Shown here piece after piece: positions 1 to 7,146 of a stretch of 14,723 nt of DNA (position 1 is the first letter of the stretch; the number at the start of each line of letters is the position of its first letter). A program made the translations under genes and the position numbers. Source of the DNA: Candidatus Omnitrophota bacterium (lineage in GTDB: Bacteria > Omnitrophota > Gorgyraeia > Gygaellales > Profunditerraquicolaceae); assembly GCA_030018895.1 (NCBI GenBank), contig JASEHM010000006.1:1-14723 (forward strand), given 5' to 3'. The notes under the pieces are model-generated. The model was not told the DNA's origin and searched no databases. It was given only the letters and a program-made list of their open reading frames with translations.

Positions 1-27
1 CCCGCTTAAAGATTGCGGGAATGACAC
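1..27. repeat. Right end of a dispersed palindromic repeat (cut by window edge)
   Basis: A 5-bp stem (CCCGC at 1-5, GCGGG at 15-19) is followed by AATGACA. The 12-mer GCGGGAATGACA at 15-26 is the exact reverse complement of TGTCATTCCCGC at 10345-10356, the left end of the palindromic element inside rimO. This is therefore probably the terminus of another copy of the same family, most of it outside the window. It lies just upstream of the truncated RNase III-like gene. Confidence 0.55.
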
Positions 28-57
28 TCTATCAGCTAATTTGGACAGCAATGAATT

Positions 58-510
58 ATGGGTATTAATAAAATCGATTTAGCAGCTCTTGAGCAGACAT
101 TAAATTACCAATTCAAAGACAAAAACCTTCTCTTACAAGCACTCACCCATACTACCTTTGCTTACGAATCTCAAAAAGAGAACCTAAATGATAATCAAAG
201 GTTAGAGTTTTTAGGCGATAGTATATTGACAATGATAACAGCTGACTATCTTTATAAGAAACACCCTGAATGTGCTGAAGGAGAGCTAACTCACAGACGC
301 AGTTTATTGGTCAATAGAGATAACTTTGCCAAGAAAGCTAAGGAAGTTAACCTATCGCAATATCTATTGTTAGGTAAAGGCGAAGAGAAGCTCGGTGGCA
401 GAGAAAACTCTACAAATCTATCTTGTGCCTTGGAAGCAATCATCGGTGCAGTATACTTGGATGGGGGATTTGAACAAGCCTATAAATTTGTAAAGCTGAT
501 AATTATTTAG
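58..510 (+). CDS. rnc: RNase III-like protein, catalytic domain only, degenerate active site
   Basis: The 150-aa product matches the RNase III endonuclease domain: the signature RLEFLGDS is at about residues 48-55 and the second conserved block, ALEAIIGAVYLDGG, at about 124-137. Canonical bacterial RNase III is about 220-230 aa, with a C-terminal double-stranded RNA-binding domain; here the protein stops right after the catalytic domain (FVKLIII) and only 40 nt separate it from argS. No dsRBD is readable in the other frames of that gap. Two acidic positions differ from the family: the Glu of NERLE (E. coli E38) is Gln47, and the Asp three residues before the last catalytic Glu (E. coli D114) is Cys123; Glu50, Asp54 and Glu126 remain. 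The start at 58 has no strong Shine-Dalgarno. It could be a reduced-activity or RNA-binding paralogue, a decaying gene, or a Mini-III-like variant. Family assignment is firm; activity is uncertain. Confidence 0.85.
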   Translation: MGINKIDLAALEQTLNYQFKDKNLLLQALTHTTFAYESQKENLNDNQRLEFLGDSILTMITADYLYKKHPECAEGELTHRRSLLVNRDNFAKKAKEVNLSQYLLLGKGEEKLGGRENSTNLSCALEAIIGAVYLDGGFEQAYKFVKLIII

Positions 511-550
511 GGGTAATTCAATATATGGAGTTTTCTATAACTATTTAGAG

Positions 551-2191
551 ATGAAAAAGAATATTCAAGAGGAATTAATTGCGATAATAAAAATCGCATT
601 AAGGGATATTGGGATAGATAGCGAGTTAGCGCAGGGAATTTATTTAGATCTGCCTGCTAATGAGCGTTTTGGCGACCTCTCTATTAATTGCGCCTTAAAA
701 TTAGGCAGTTTATTAAAAAGGCCGGTCTTTGAGCTTGCCCAGAATATTATAGAGGCTATAAAAATACGTTTAGAGAAAAGCGTTTTAAAGAATTACGTAA
801 AAGAGATTAAGGTAGAAGGCCCCGGATTTATAAATTTCTATCTTGAAAATAAATATTTTTACGAGCAATTGCAGGCTATTCTTTTTAAGGGGGTCAATGC
901 ATTAAAGACGGATTTTGGCAAGGGGGAGGCTGTACTGATTGAATTTGTGAGCGCAAACCCGACAGGTTCTTTGTCTGTGGCGCATGCCAGGCAGGCGGCA
1001 GTAGGGGATTCTTTGGCAAATATCTTGGCCTTTTTAGGTTTTAAAGCTAAAAAGGAATATTATCTTAATGATGAGGGTAATCAGATTGAGATATTAGGTA
1101 AGTCCGTAGAATTAAGGCTTGGAGAGTTAAACGGAGAGAAGATTGAATTTCCTGAAAATTATTATCAAGGGGATTATATTTATGATATAGCGCAAAAAAT
1201 TAAAAATGAAAAATTAGAAATTAAAAATTTGAAAGATTTTGCTGCGGAATATATATTGGACATAATCAAGAAAGAATTGGATGATTTTGGGGTCAAATTT
1301 GATTACTGGTATTCCCAGAAAGCCTTAAACAGAAGCGACAAAATTAAAAAGGCATTAGAAAGATTAAGAAAAAAAAAGTTTTTGTATGAGCTTGAAGGCG
1401 CTTCCTGGTTTAAATCAACAGCATTTAGAGATGATAAAGACAGGGTGGTTATAAAAAGCGATGGTTCATATACATATTTAGCTCCGGATATCGCCTATCA
1501 TGAGGAAAAATACAGGCGCGGTTTTAAGCGGTTGATAAATCTTTGGGGGCCGGATCATCATGGTTATATACCCAGGATTAAGGCTGCAGCAGAAGCCTTT
1601 GGCCATAACCGGGATTCCTTGTCTGTGATAATAGTGCAGTTGGCAACAATATTTAAGGAAGGCAGGCCTTTACAGATGTCTACGCGCAAGGGCCAGTACA
1701 TAACCTTGCGGGAAGTGCTTACTGAGGTAGGAAAGGATGCCTCCAGATTTTTCTTTCTTATGCGCCGTGTTTCCAGCCATCTTGATTTTGACCTGGAACT
1801 TGCCAAAAAACATACCTCTGAAAATCCGGTTTATTATGTCCAGTACGCCTATGCCAGGATTTGCAGTATTTTACGTTCAAGCCCTGTAAAAATAAAAAAG
1901 AGAGAAATAGATTTTAATATATTAAAAGAAGCCCAAGAGATAAGATTGATAAAGAAGTTACTGCAATTTCCTTGTATATTAAATATTTGCTTGAGCACCA
2001 AGGATCCTTATATGTTAACCGTATTTTTGCAGGAAGTGGCTGAGGGGTTTCATAAATTTTATGACTTGCACCGGGTTCTGGGGGATAACGAATATTTGAC
2101 ACAGGCGCGTCTGGGCCTTATTGAGGCAGCAAGACAAATTCTAGGAGTAGGGTTTGATCTATTAGGTATTTCAAAACCGGAGAAAATGTAG
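551..2191 (+). CDS. argS: Arginyl-tRNA synthetase
   Basis: This cytoplasmic class I synthetase charges tRNA-Arg with arginine. The 546-aa length is normal for ArgRS. The N-terminal Add-1-type domain (residues about 5-105) is followed by the nucleotide-binding fold with SANPTGSLSVAHARQAAVGD at about 133-152, the HIGH region; the first His of the usual HxGH is Ser here (SVAH), a variant I recall from other ArgRS enzymes. The KMSK-equivalent loop reads QMSTRKG at about 374-380, followed by SSHLDFDLELAKKHTSENPVYYVQYAYAR-type sequence and the helical DALR anticodon-binding domain to the C terminus. The start at 551 has only a poor ribosome site (a GGAG about 20 nt upstream). The stop codon shares one base with the GTG start of recJ, so the two are likely co-translated. 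Confidence 0.97.
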   Translation: MKKNIQEELIAIIKIALRDIGIDSELAQGIYLDLPANERFGDLSINCALKLGSLLKRPVFELAQNIIEAIKIRLEKSVLKNYVKEIKVEGPGFINFYLENKYFYEQLQAILFKGVNALKTDFGKGEAVLIEFVSANPTGSLSVAHARQAAVGDSLANILAFLGFKAKKEYYLNDEGNQIEILGKSVELRLGELNGEKIEFPENYYQGDYIYDIAQKIKNEKLEIKNLKDFAAEYILDIIKKELDDFGVKFDYWYSQKALNRSDKIKKALERLRKKKFLYELEGASWFKSTAFRDDKDRVVIKSDGSYTYLAPDIAYHEEKYRRGFKRLINLWGPDHHGYIPRIKAAAEAFGHNRDSLSVIIVQLATIFKEGRPLQMSTRKGQYITLREVLTEVGKDASRFFFLMRRVSSHLDFDLELAKKHTSENPVYYVQYAYARICSILRSSPVKIKKREIDFNILKEAQEIRLIKKLLQFPCILNICLSTKDPYMLTVFLQEVAEGFHKFYDLHRVLGDNEYLTQARLGLIEAARQILGVGFDLLGISKPEKM

Positions 2192-3873
2192 TGAAAATAT
2201 TAAAAATTGCCGGTATTTCAAATTCTTTGCAAAATACCATTAGTAAAGAATTGGGTATTTCTAAAATTCTCGCCCAGGTATTAATAAACCGTAAGATCTT
2301 AACTGTTAATGATGCCCAAAAATTTCTAAAGGCAGCCGTAGGGCACCTTTTGGATCCTTATTCTTTTTCGGATATGTCAAAAGCTGTTCATTTGATTAAG
2401 GGGGCAGCAGCAAAAAAAGAAAAGGTTATGATTTTTGGGGATTACGACGCAGATGGTATAACTTCAGTTGCGCTCCTAAAGGATATGTTTCTAAGGCTTG
2501 GCACAGAGGCTTTGCATTACCTGCCGCATAGAATCAAAGAAGGGTATGGCCTAAATAAAAATGCCTTGGATTTTGCAAAGCAAAAAAATATAAAGGTTTT
2601 GATTACGGTTGACTGCGGCATAAGCAATCATGAGGAAATAAAAGAATTTAAGCGCTGCGGTATTGAGGTAATTGTAACTGACCATCATGAGCCGCTTGAT
2701 GAGGCTTTGCCAAAGGATACGATAATCATAAATCCTAAGCTAAAAGGCTCGGGTTATAAGTATAGAGACCTTGCTGGTGTGGGTGTTGCATACAAAGTTG
2801 CCTGCGCGGTTTGCGGCTCTATGCTGCTTACTGATTTAGATTTGGTTTGCTTAGGTACGATTGCGGATTCTGCGCCCTTAACAGGGGAAAATCGCGTTAT
2901 TGCCAAAGAAGGCTTATCAAGATTGCCTCAGACTAAAAGGCTGGGCTTACAGATGTTAATAGATAGCGCCGGAATAACGAATAAGAAATTTAATTCTACA
3001 TCTATTAGTTTTATACTTGCTCCCCGCATAAATGCCAGCGGCCGTATGGACAGCCCGCAAGCATCCTTAGATTTACTTTTAAGCCAGGAGCAAGATGAAG
3101 CAGCCAGGTTAGCTAAGGTTTTGGAGGGCTATAATCGGCAGCGTCAGAAAGTAGAGAGCAGGATTTTAGAGGAGGCGCAGGATATAATCGGCAGGGAGGT
3201 TAATTTTAAAGAACACAAGGTTATTGTTATTGCCGGTGAGAATTGGCATCAGGGGGTTTTGGGGATAGTGGCGTCAAAAATTGCAGATAAGTTTTATCGG
3301 CCAGCTATTGTGGTATCCTTACAAGAAGGTTTATGTAAAGGCTCAGCCCGTTCAATAGAGAGTTTTCATATCCTTGATGCCCTTTTGAATTGTAAAGAAT
3401 CCCTTGATTCTTTTGGGGGGCATAGCCATGCCGCAGGCCTTTTAATACATAGGGATAACATTGAGGGATTCAGGCATAATATTAATCGTTTAGCTCATCA
3501 AAATTTGACTGTTGAGGATTTACTTCCTAACCTTGATATTGATATGGAATTGAATTTATCTGATTTGAGTGAAAGGGTGGCGCTAGAATTGGAATTTTTA
3601 GAACCTTTTGGAAAGGGTAATCCTGAGCCTTTGTTTTATACAAGGAACCTCAAATTAAAAACAGAGCCGCAGGTTTTAGGTAGAGGGGCATTGAAATTTT
3701 GTTTGACTGACGGCGATATTATTTTTACAGCAATAGGATTTAAGATGAGCCATCTTAAGGATAGCATTAAAATGGCAGATAATTTTGATCTTGTATATAC
3801 CCTGAAAATGGATACCTGGGGAGGACAGGATTCAATTATTTTAGAGGCAAAGGATATAATTTTACGGGGATAA
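2191..3873 (+). CDS. recJ: Single-stranded-DNA-specific 5'-3' exonuclease RecJ
   Basis: RecJ degrades single-stranded DNA 5' to 3' in recombinational and mismatch repair. The 560-aa protein shows the DHH phosphoesterase motifs in order: FGDYDADGITS near residue 82, ITVDCGIS near 143, VTDHHEP near 161-167, and CLGTIADSAPLTGENR near 226. APRINASGRM follows near 278, then the DHHA1 domain with ENWHQGVLGIVASKIADKFYRP, GSARS and SFGGHSHAAGL, and a C-terminal OB-like region ending in VYTLKMDTWGG. All metal-binding Asp and His motifs look intact. The GTG start overlaps the argS stop by one base. Its stop is one base from the convergent rpmB stop, with no clear terminator between them. Confidence 0.97.
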   Translation: MKILKIAGISNSLQNTISKELGISKILAQVLINRKILTVNDAQKFLKAAVGHLLDPYSFSDMSKAVHLIKGAAAKKEKVMIFGDYDADGITSVALLKDMFLRLGTEALHYLPHRIKEGYGLNKNALDFAKQKNIKVLITVDCGISNHEEIKEFKRCGIEVIVTDHHEPLDEALPKDTIIINPKLKGSGYKYRDLAGVGVAYKVACAVCGSMLLTDLDLVCLGTIADSAPLTGENRVIAKEGLSRLPQTKRLGLQMLIDSAGITNKKFNSTSISFILAPRINASGRMDSPQASLDLLLSQEQDEAARLAKVLEGYNRQRQKVESRILEEAQDIIGREVNFKEHKVIVIAGENWHQGVLGIVASKIADKFYRPAIVVSLQEGLCKGSARSIESFHILDALLNCKESLDSFGGHSHAAGLLIHRDNIEGFRHNINRLAHQNLTVEDLLPNLDIDMELNLSDLSERVALELEFLEPFGKGNPEPLFYTRNLKLKTEPQVLGRGALKFCLTDGDIIFTAIGFKMSHLKDSIKMADNFDLVYTLKMDTWGGQDSIILEAKDIILRG

Positions 3874-3874
3874 A

Positions 3875-4102
3875 TTAGACTTTTTGCACAGTGCCTTTTT
3901 TAAGGCACTTGGTGCAGACATACGCTTTTTTAGGGTGGCCGTCAATTAAGACGCGCATTTTTTGCAGGTTAGGCAGAAACTTACGCATGCTCCAGCGGGC
4001 GATTTTGCTTCCGGTTCCGCCCTTAGCTTTATACTGGCCTTTTCTCGTTATAATCTTGCCTGAAAGCGCGCCTTTTTGGCAGATAGCGCATTTCTTAAAC
4101 AT
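3875..4102 (-). CDS. rpmB: 50S ribosomal protein bL28, zinc-binding type
   Basis: This is a 75-aa basic protein with the bL28 pattern (GxxGSKIARWSMRKFLPNLQ, then VLIDGHPKKAYVCTKCLKKGTVQK). Two CxxC pairs, CAIC at residues 5-8 and CTKC near 63-66, mark it as the zinc-ribbon (C+) form of bL28. The start at 4102 is preceded by AAGG about 9 nt upstream on the minus strand. It is a single gene with its own promoter (4180-4207), divergent from the speD-like gene and convergent with recJ. A perfect 8-bp stem at 3890-3909 lies in its last codons, but no U-run follows, so I do not call a terminator. Confidence 0.96.
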   Translation of the reverse strand: MFKKCAICQKGALSGKIITRKGQYKAKGGTGSKIARWSMRKFLPNLQKMRVLIDGHPKKAYVCTKCLKKGTVQKV

Positions 4103-4115
4103 AATTTTTACCTTA

Positions 4116-4128
4116 AGTTACAGTAACT
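4116..4128. promoter_or_regulatory. Short palindrome in the rpmB 5' leader
   Basis: A perfect inverted repeat, AGTTAC-A-GTAACT, with an imperfect extension to CTTAAG/CTAAG, lies 14-26 bases upstream of the rpmB start and inside its predicted leader of about 70 nt. It could be an operator or a small RNA hairpin overlapping the ribosome site. Function is unknown and chance is possible. Confidence 0.25.
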
Positions 4129-4179
4129 AAGTAAGAAACATGGGGTTAATGAATATTAAAACTCGCAACAATGAAGGTA

Positions 4180-4207
4180 AGTATACTTGAATTTTAAAGA
4201 GTGTCAA
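4180..4207 (-). promoter_or_regulatory. Sigma-70-type promoter of rpmB
   Basis: On the minus strand TTGACA (4207-4202) is followed by a 16-nt spacer and TATACT (4185-4180). Transcription would start near 4173, giving a leader of about 70 nt before rpmB. It is divergent from the speD-like promoter; the two -35 boxes are about 20 bp apart. Confidence 0.65.
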
Positions 4208-4226
4208 GAAAAATCTATTTTTTCTT

Positions 4227-4253
4227 TTGACATTTTTAAAATTCGTGTATAAT
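4227..4253 (+). promoter_or_regulatory. Sigma-70-type promoter of the speD-like gene (leaderless)
   Basis: TTGACA (4227-4232), a short 15-nt spacer, then a consensus TATAAT (4248-4253). The upstream ATG at 4252 overlaps the -10 box, so it cannot lie on this transcript. The in-frame ATG at 4261 is 7 nt after the -10, where transcription would begin. This argues for a leaderless mRNA starting at or next to that codon. Confidence 0.65.
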
Positions 4254-4260
4254 GGATATT

Positions 4261-4707
4261 ATGCAAAACGTTGAAATCAACAAAATAGACAGAGAGATTA
4301 AAGAAGGACTGTCATTTAATAGGCAGGCCTCTGAAGCCTTTGGCTATGAGCTTTTGCTTGACCTCTATAATTGCAAAGAAGGCTCCTGCGGTGATCTGTT
4401 TCTTTGTTACAGGTTTTTAGATGAAATCGTAGATTATCTTGGTATGGAAAAACAGGCGCCGCCAAATATTTTTTTTACAGATGCCACACGTTTTCCTGAT
4501 AAGGCCGGGCTTTCCGGCTGGGCGCCTTTGGTGGAAAGCTCTATAGTAATCCATACCTTGAGCCCGAAAGATTTTATTTCTATAGATATCTATTGCTGTA
4601 AAAAATTTGACATTGATAAAGCAAAAGATTTTGTCCGTAGATTTTTTTCTCCGAAGCGGATGGATGAACAATTTATTTTGCGTGGGGTTGATTATTATAA
4701 TGAGTGA
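4261..4707 (+). CDS. speD: S-adenosylmethionine decarboxylase-like protein (SpeD family)
   Basis: This 148-aa protein resembles prokaryotic pyruvoyl-dependent S-adenosylmethionine decarboxylases, which supply aminopropyl groups for spermidine. It opens with FGYELLLDLYNC at about 27-38 and carries ESSIVIHTL at about 92-100. Compared with the T. maritima and B. subtilis enzymes, the self-cleavage pair fits Glu92-Ser93, the conserved His falls at +5 (His98) and the catalytic Cys at +20 (Cys113, in DIYCCK), so spacing and residues are all retained. No spermidine synthase is adjacent. I place the start at 4261 rather than the ATG at 4252, because the latter overlaps the -10 box. No Shine-Dalgarno is seen, consistent with leaderless translation. 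It lies 40 nt upstream of rpsO. The family call is good; substrate and pathway are inferred. Confidence 0.8.
   Translation: MQNVEINKIDREIKEGLSFNRQASEAFGYELLLDLYNCKEGSCGDLFLCYRFLDEIVDYLGMEKQAPPNIFFTDATRFPDKAGLSGWAPLVESSIVIHTLSPKDFISIDIYCCKKFDIDKAKDFVRRFFSPKRMDEQFILRGVDYYNE
4696..4701 (+). promoter_or_regulatory. Possible -10 box of an rpsO promoter
   Basis: A consensus TATAAT sits in the last codons of the speD-like gene, with only a weak -35 (TTATTT, 17 nt upstream). It would place a start near 4708, a leader of about 40 nt before rpsO. It is the only credible promoter signal between the two genes; weak evidence. Confidence 0.3.
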
Positions 4708-4719
4708 AAAGTTGATTTG

Positions 4720-4731
4720 ATAACATGTTAT
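4720..4731. promoter_or_regulatory. 12-bp perfect palindrome upstream of rpsO
   Basis: ATAACATGTTAT is self-complementary over 12 bp and ends 2 nt before the rpsO Shine-Dalgarno (AGGAGG, 4734-4739). The position suits an operator or a hairpin controlling S15 synthesis, but there is no independent support. Confidence 0.25.
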
Positions 4732-4747
4732 ACAGGAGGTGAAAGGC

Positions 4748-5017
4748 TTGGTTTCCGATATCGAAAAGAAAACGAAGATTATTGATGAGTTTAAGATTCA
4801 TTCCCGGGATACAGGTTCTGCGGAGATTCAGATTGCGCTTCTGACCGAAAGAATTAATATGTTGGGAGAGCATTTTAAGCTTCATAAGAAAGATTTCCAT
4901 TCCCGGCGCGGATTGCTCATACTTGTAGGCAGGCGCCGCAGGTTTCTTGATTATCTCAAGAAAAAAGATTTTAAAAAATATGAAGAGATCCTGGAAAAAC
5001 TCAAATTGAGAAAATAA
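4748..5017 (+). CDS. rpsO: 30S ribosomal protein uS15
   Basis: S15 binds 16S rRNA early in small-subunit assembly. The protein shows the family hallmarks DEFKIHSRDTGSAEIQIALL and HSRRGLLILVGRRRRFLDYL. I choose the TTG at 4748 because a strong AGGAGG (4734-4739) sits 8 nt upstream and the product is then 89 aa, the usual length. The GTG at 4739 overlaps the Shine-Dalgarno and would add three unexplained residues. It is followed 35 nt later by pnp, the classic rpsO-pnp pair seen across bacteria. No clear terminator or RNase III-type hairpin is visible between them. Confidence 0.97.
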   Translation: MVSDIEKKTKIIDEFKIHSRDTGSAEIQIALLTERINMLGEHFKLHKKDFHSRRGLLILVGRRRRFLDYLKKKDFKKYEEILEKLKLRK

Positions 5018-5052
5018 TACCAGGCCTTATTTTTAACGGAGTATAAAATTAT

Positions 5053-7146
5053 ATGCAAAATCAAATTTTAAAGATTAAATTTGGCCAGCAGGATTTAATT
5101 TTAGAGACAGGGAAAATCGCTAAACAGGCAAATGGTTCAGTTACTATCCGATATGGCCAAACCGTAGTGCTTGTTACTGCTTGTATGTCCCGTCAGGTTA
5201 GGCAGGGGCAGGATTTTTTTCCTTTGACTGTGGAATGTCAGGAAAAGACTTATGCTGCAGGCAGGATTCCCGGAGGGTTTTTTAAAAGAGAGGGCAGGCC
5301 CTCAGAAAGCGAGATTTTAACTGCCAGGCTTATTGACCGGCCTATTCGGCCGCTTTTTCCTAAAGGCCTATTAAACGAAATTCAGGTTATGGCAATAGTT
5401 TTATCAAGCGACGGAGAAAATGACCCTGATGTATTAGCAGTAATCGGCGCATCCAGCGCATTAACTATATCTGATATACCTTTTGACGGGCCTCTGGCCT
5501 GCTGTCGTGTTGCTCAGATTAATAATGAGTTTATTTTAAATCCTACTTACGCGCAACTTGAGAATTCTGATTTAGATGTAGTAGTGGCCGCAAACAAGGA
5601 TGGCGTGATTATGCTTGAGTCAAAGGCTAAAGAGGTGTCAGAGGATATTTATTTTGAAGCGGTTAAATTCGGTTTTGAAAACTTAAAGCCCGTTATTAGC
5701 ATGCAGGAGGAATTTAGAAAGCTTTATGGAAAAGAAAAATCCCAGATTAAGTTAAATAAACCTGATCCTGAATTAGGGCAGAAAATTGAAGAATTAGCTA
5801 AAGATAGATTAAGAGAGGTTTATAAGTTAGCTAAAAAAGAGGAACGGGAAGAAGAGATAAGTTTACTGCATAAGGAATTGGATGCCAAGTTTGTTTTAGA
5901 GGGGTATAATTCTGCAGATATTAAGACGGGATTAATAGAAATAGAAAAGAAATTAGTAAGAAAAAAAATATTAGAAGAGAATATCCGTGAGGATGGCAGG
6001 TCTTTTAGGGAGATCCGGCCTATAGAATGCGTAGTTTCTTTTCTGCCGCGTACCCACGGCTCAAGTCTTTTTACCCGCGGCCAGACACAGAGCCTGGCAG
6101 TTACAACCTTAGGGACAGGCGAGGATGAACAGCTTATAGAGGCGCTGGAAGGAGAGAGCCATAAATCATTTATGCTGCACTATAGTTTTCCTCCTTTTAG
6201 CGTAGGCGAGACTGCGCCTGTGCGCGGGCCGGGCCGCAGGGAAATAGGCCATGGCGCTTTAGCTGAAAAGGCGCTTCTTGCGGTTATGCCTTCTAAGGAA
6301 AAGTTTCCTTATACTGTGAGAGTAGTTTCTGAAATTTTAGAGTCTAATGGTTCATCCAGTATGGCTACGGTTTGCGCGGCAACTCTTTCGCTTATGGATG
6401 CCGGGGTGCCGATAAAGGGTACAGTTGGCGGGATTGCCTTAGGTTTAATTAAAGAAGCGGAAAAGACAGTTATATTAACTGATATTGCAGGCATTGAAGA
6501 TCATTTTGGCGATATGGATTTTAAGGTGGCTGGAACCAGAAATGGCGTAACTGCTGTGCAGATGGATTTAAAAATAGATGGGATAAGCTTAGATCTTCTA
6601 AAGGAGTGTTTGCTACAATCTAAGGAAGGCAGGCTGGTTGTTTTAGATAAAATGAATGAAAGCCTCTCAAAGCCGCGCGAGGAACTTTCAAGTCTGGCTC
6701 CGCGCATAGAAACCTTAAAGGTCAATCCGGAAAAAATCGGCGAACTTATCGGCCCGGGAGGAAAAACCATAAAATCCATTATTGCCTCAACCGGCGTAAC
6801 TATTGATATTAAAGATGAAGGGATAGTTTTAATAGGTTCAACTGATGCCAATAAGTCAGAGGAGGCAATCAGGATGATTAAGGCAATTGTTGAAGATGTA
6901 GAGATCGGCCGTATTTATACAGGTAAGGTAAAGCGTATAATGAATTTCGGCGCTTTCTGCGAGATTGCCCCGCGTAAAGAAGGATTAGTGCATGTTTCAG
7001 AGCTAACTAACCGTTTTGTTAAAAACGTGGAGGAGATAGTTAAGATTGGCGATGAAATAAAAGTAAAGGTTATAGGTATAGATGAGCTTGGCAGGATAAA
7101 ATTAAGTAAAAAACAGGCTGAGACTGAGCCTCCAGTAAATAGTTGA
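5053..7146 (+). CDS. pnp: Polyribonucleotide nucleotidyltransferase (PNPase)
   Basis: PNPase is the phosphorolytic 3'-5' exoribonuclease of mRNA decay. The 697-aa protein has the full architecture: a first RNase PH domain with GGFFKREGRPSE near 74-85 and LIDRPIRPLFP; an alpha-helical linker rich in Lys and Glu (about 230-310); a second RNase PH domain with RTHGSSLFTRGQTQ near 332 and TDIAGIEDHFGDMDFKVAGT near 476-495; a KH domain with IGELIGPGGKTIKSI near 562; and an S1 domain from about 618 (GRIYTGKVKRIMNFGAF) to IKLSKKQ. GGAG lies 12 nt before the ATG. The stop overlaps the TTG start of ftsK by 4 nt (TTGA), suggesting coupled translation. Confidence 0.97.
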   Translation: MQNQILKIKFGQQDLILETGKIAKQANGSVTIRYGQTVVLVTACMSRQVRQGQDFFPLTVECQEKTYAAGRIPGGFFKREGRPSESEILTARLIDRPIRPLFPKGLLNEIQVMAIVLSSDGENDPDVLAVIGASSALTISDIPFDGPLACCRVAQINNEFILNPTYAQLENSDLDVVVAANKDGVIMLESKAKEVSEDIYFEAVKFGFENLKPVISMQEEFRKLYGKEKSQIKLNKPDPELGQKIEELAKDRLREVYKLAKKEEREEEISLLHKELDAKFVLEGYNSADIKTGLIEIEKKLVRKKILEENIREDGRSFREIRPIECVVSFLPRTHGSSLFTRGQTQSLAVTTLGTGEDEQLIEALEGESHKSFMLHYSFPPFSVGETAPVRGPGRREIGHGALAEKALLAVMPSKEKFPYTVRVVSEILESNGSSSMATVCAATLSLMDAGVPIKGTVGGIALGLIKEAEKTVILTDIAGIEDHFGDMDFKVAGTRNGVTAVQMDLKIDGISLDLLKECLLQSKEGRLVVLDKMNESLSKPREELSSLAPRIETLKVNPEKIGELIGPGGKTIKSIIASTGVTIDIKDEGIVLIGSTDANKSEEAIRMIKAIVEDVEIGRIYTGKVKRIMNFGAFCEIAPRKEGLVHVSELTNRFVKNVEEIVKIGDEIKVKVIGIDELGRIKLSKKQAETEPPVNS

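Noticed and set aside
510..550. Frameshifted remainder of an RNase III dsRBD
   Set aside because: Reading all three frames of the 40-nt gap gives no dsRBD-like sequence; it is too short to hold the domain.
3890..3909. Perfect 8-bp stem in the 3' end of rpmB as a bidirectional terminator for recJ and rpmB
   Set aside because: It lies inside rpmB codons and neither strand has a U-run after the stem; kept only as a remark.
3891..4130. 79-codon plus-strand frame opposite rpmB
   Set aside because: Antisense to a clear bL28 gene with its own promoter.
4739..4747. GTG start for rpsO
   Set aside because: It overlaps the Shine-Dalgarno; the TTG at 4748 has proper spacing and yields the standard 89-aa S15.
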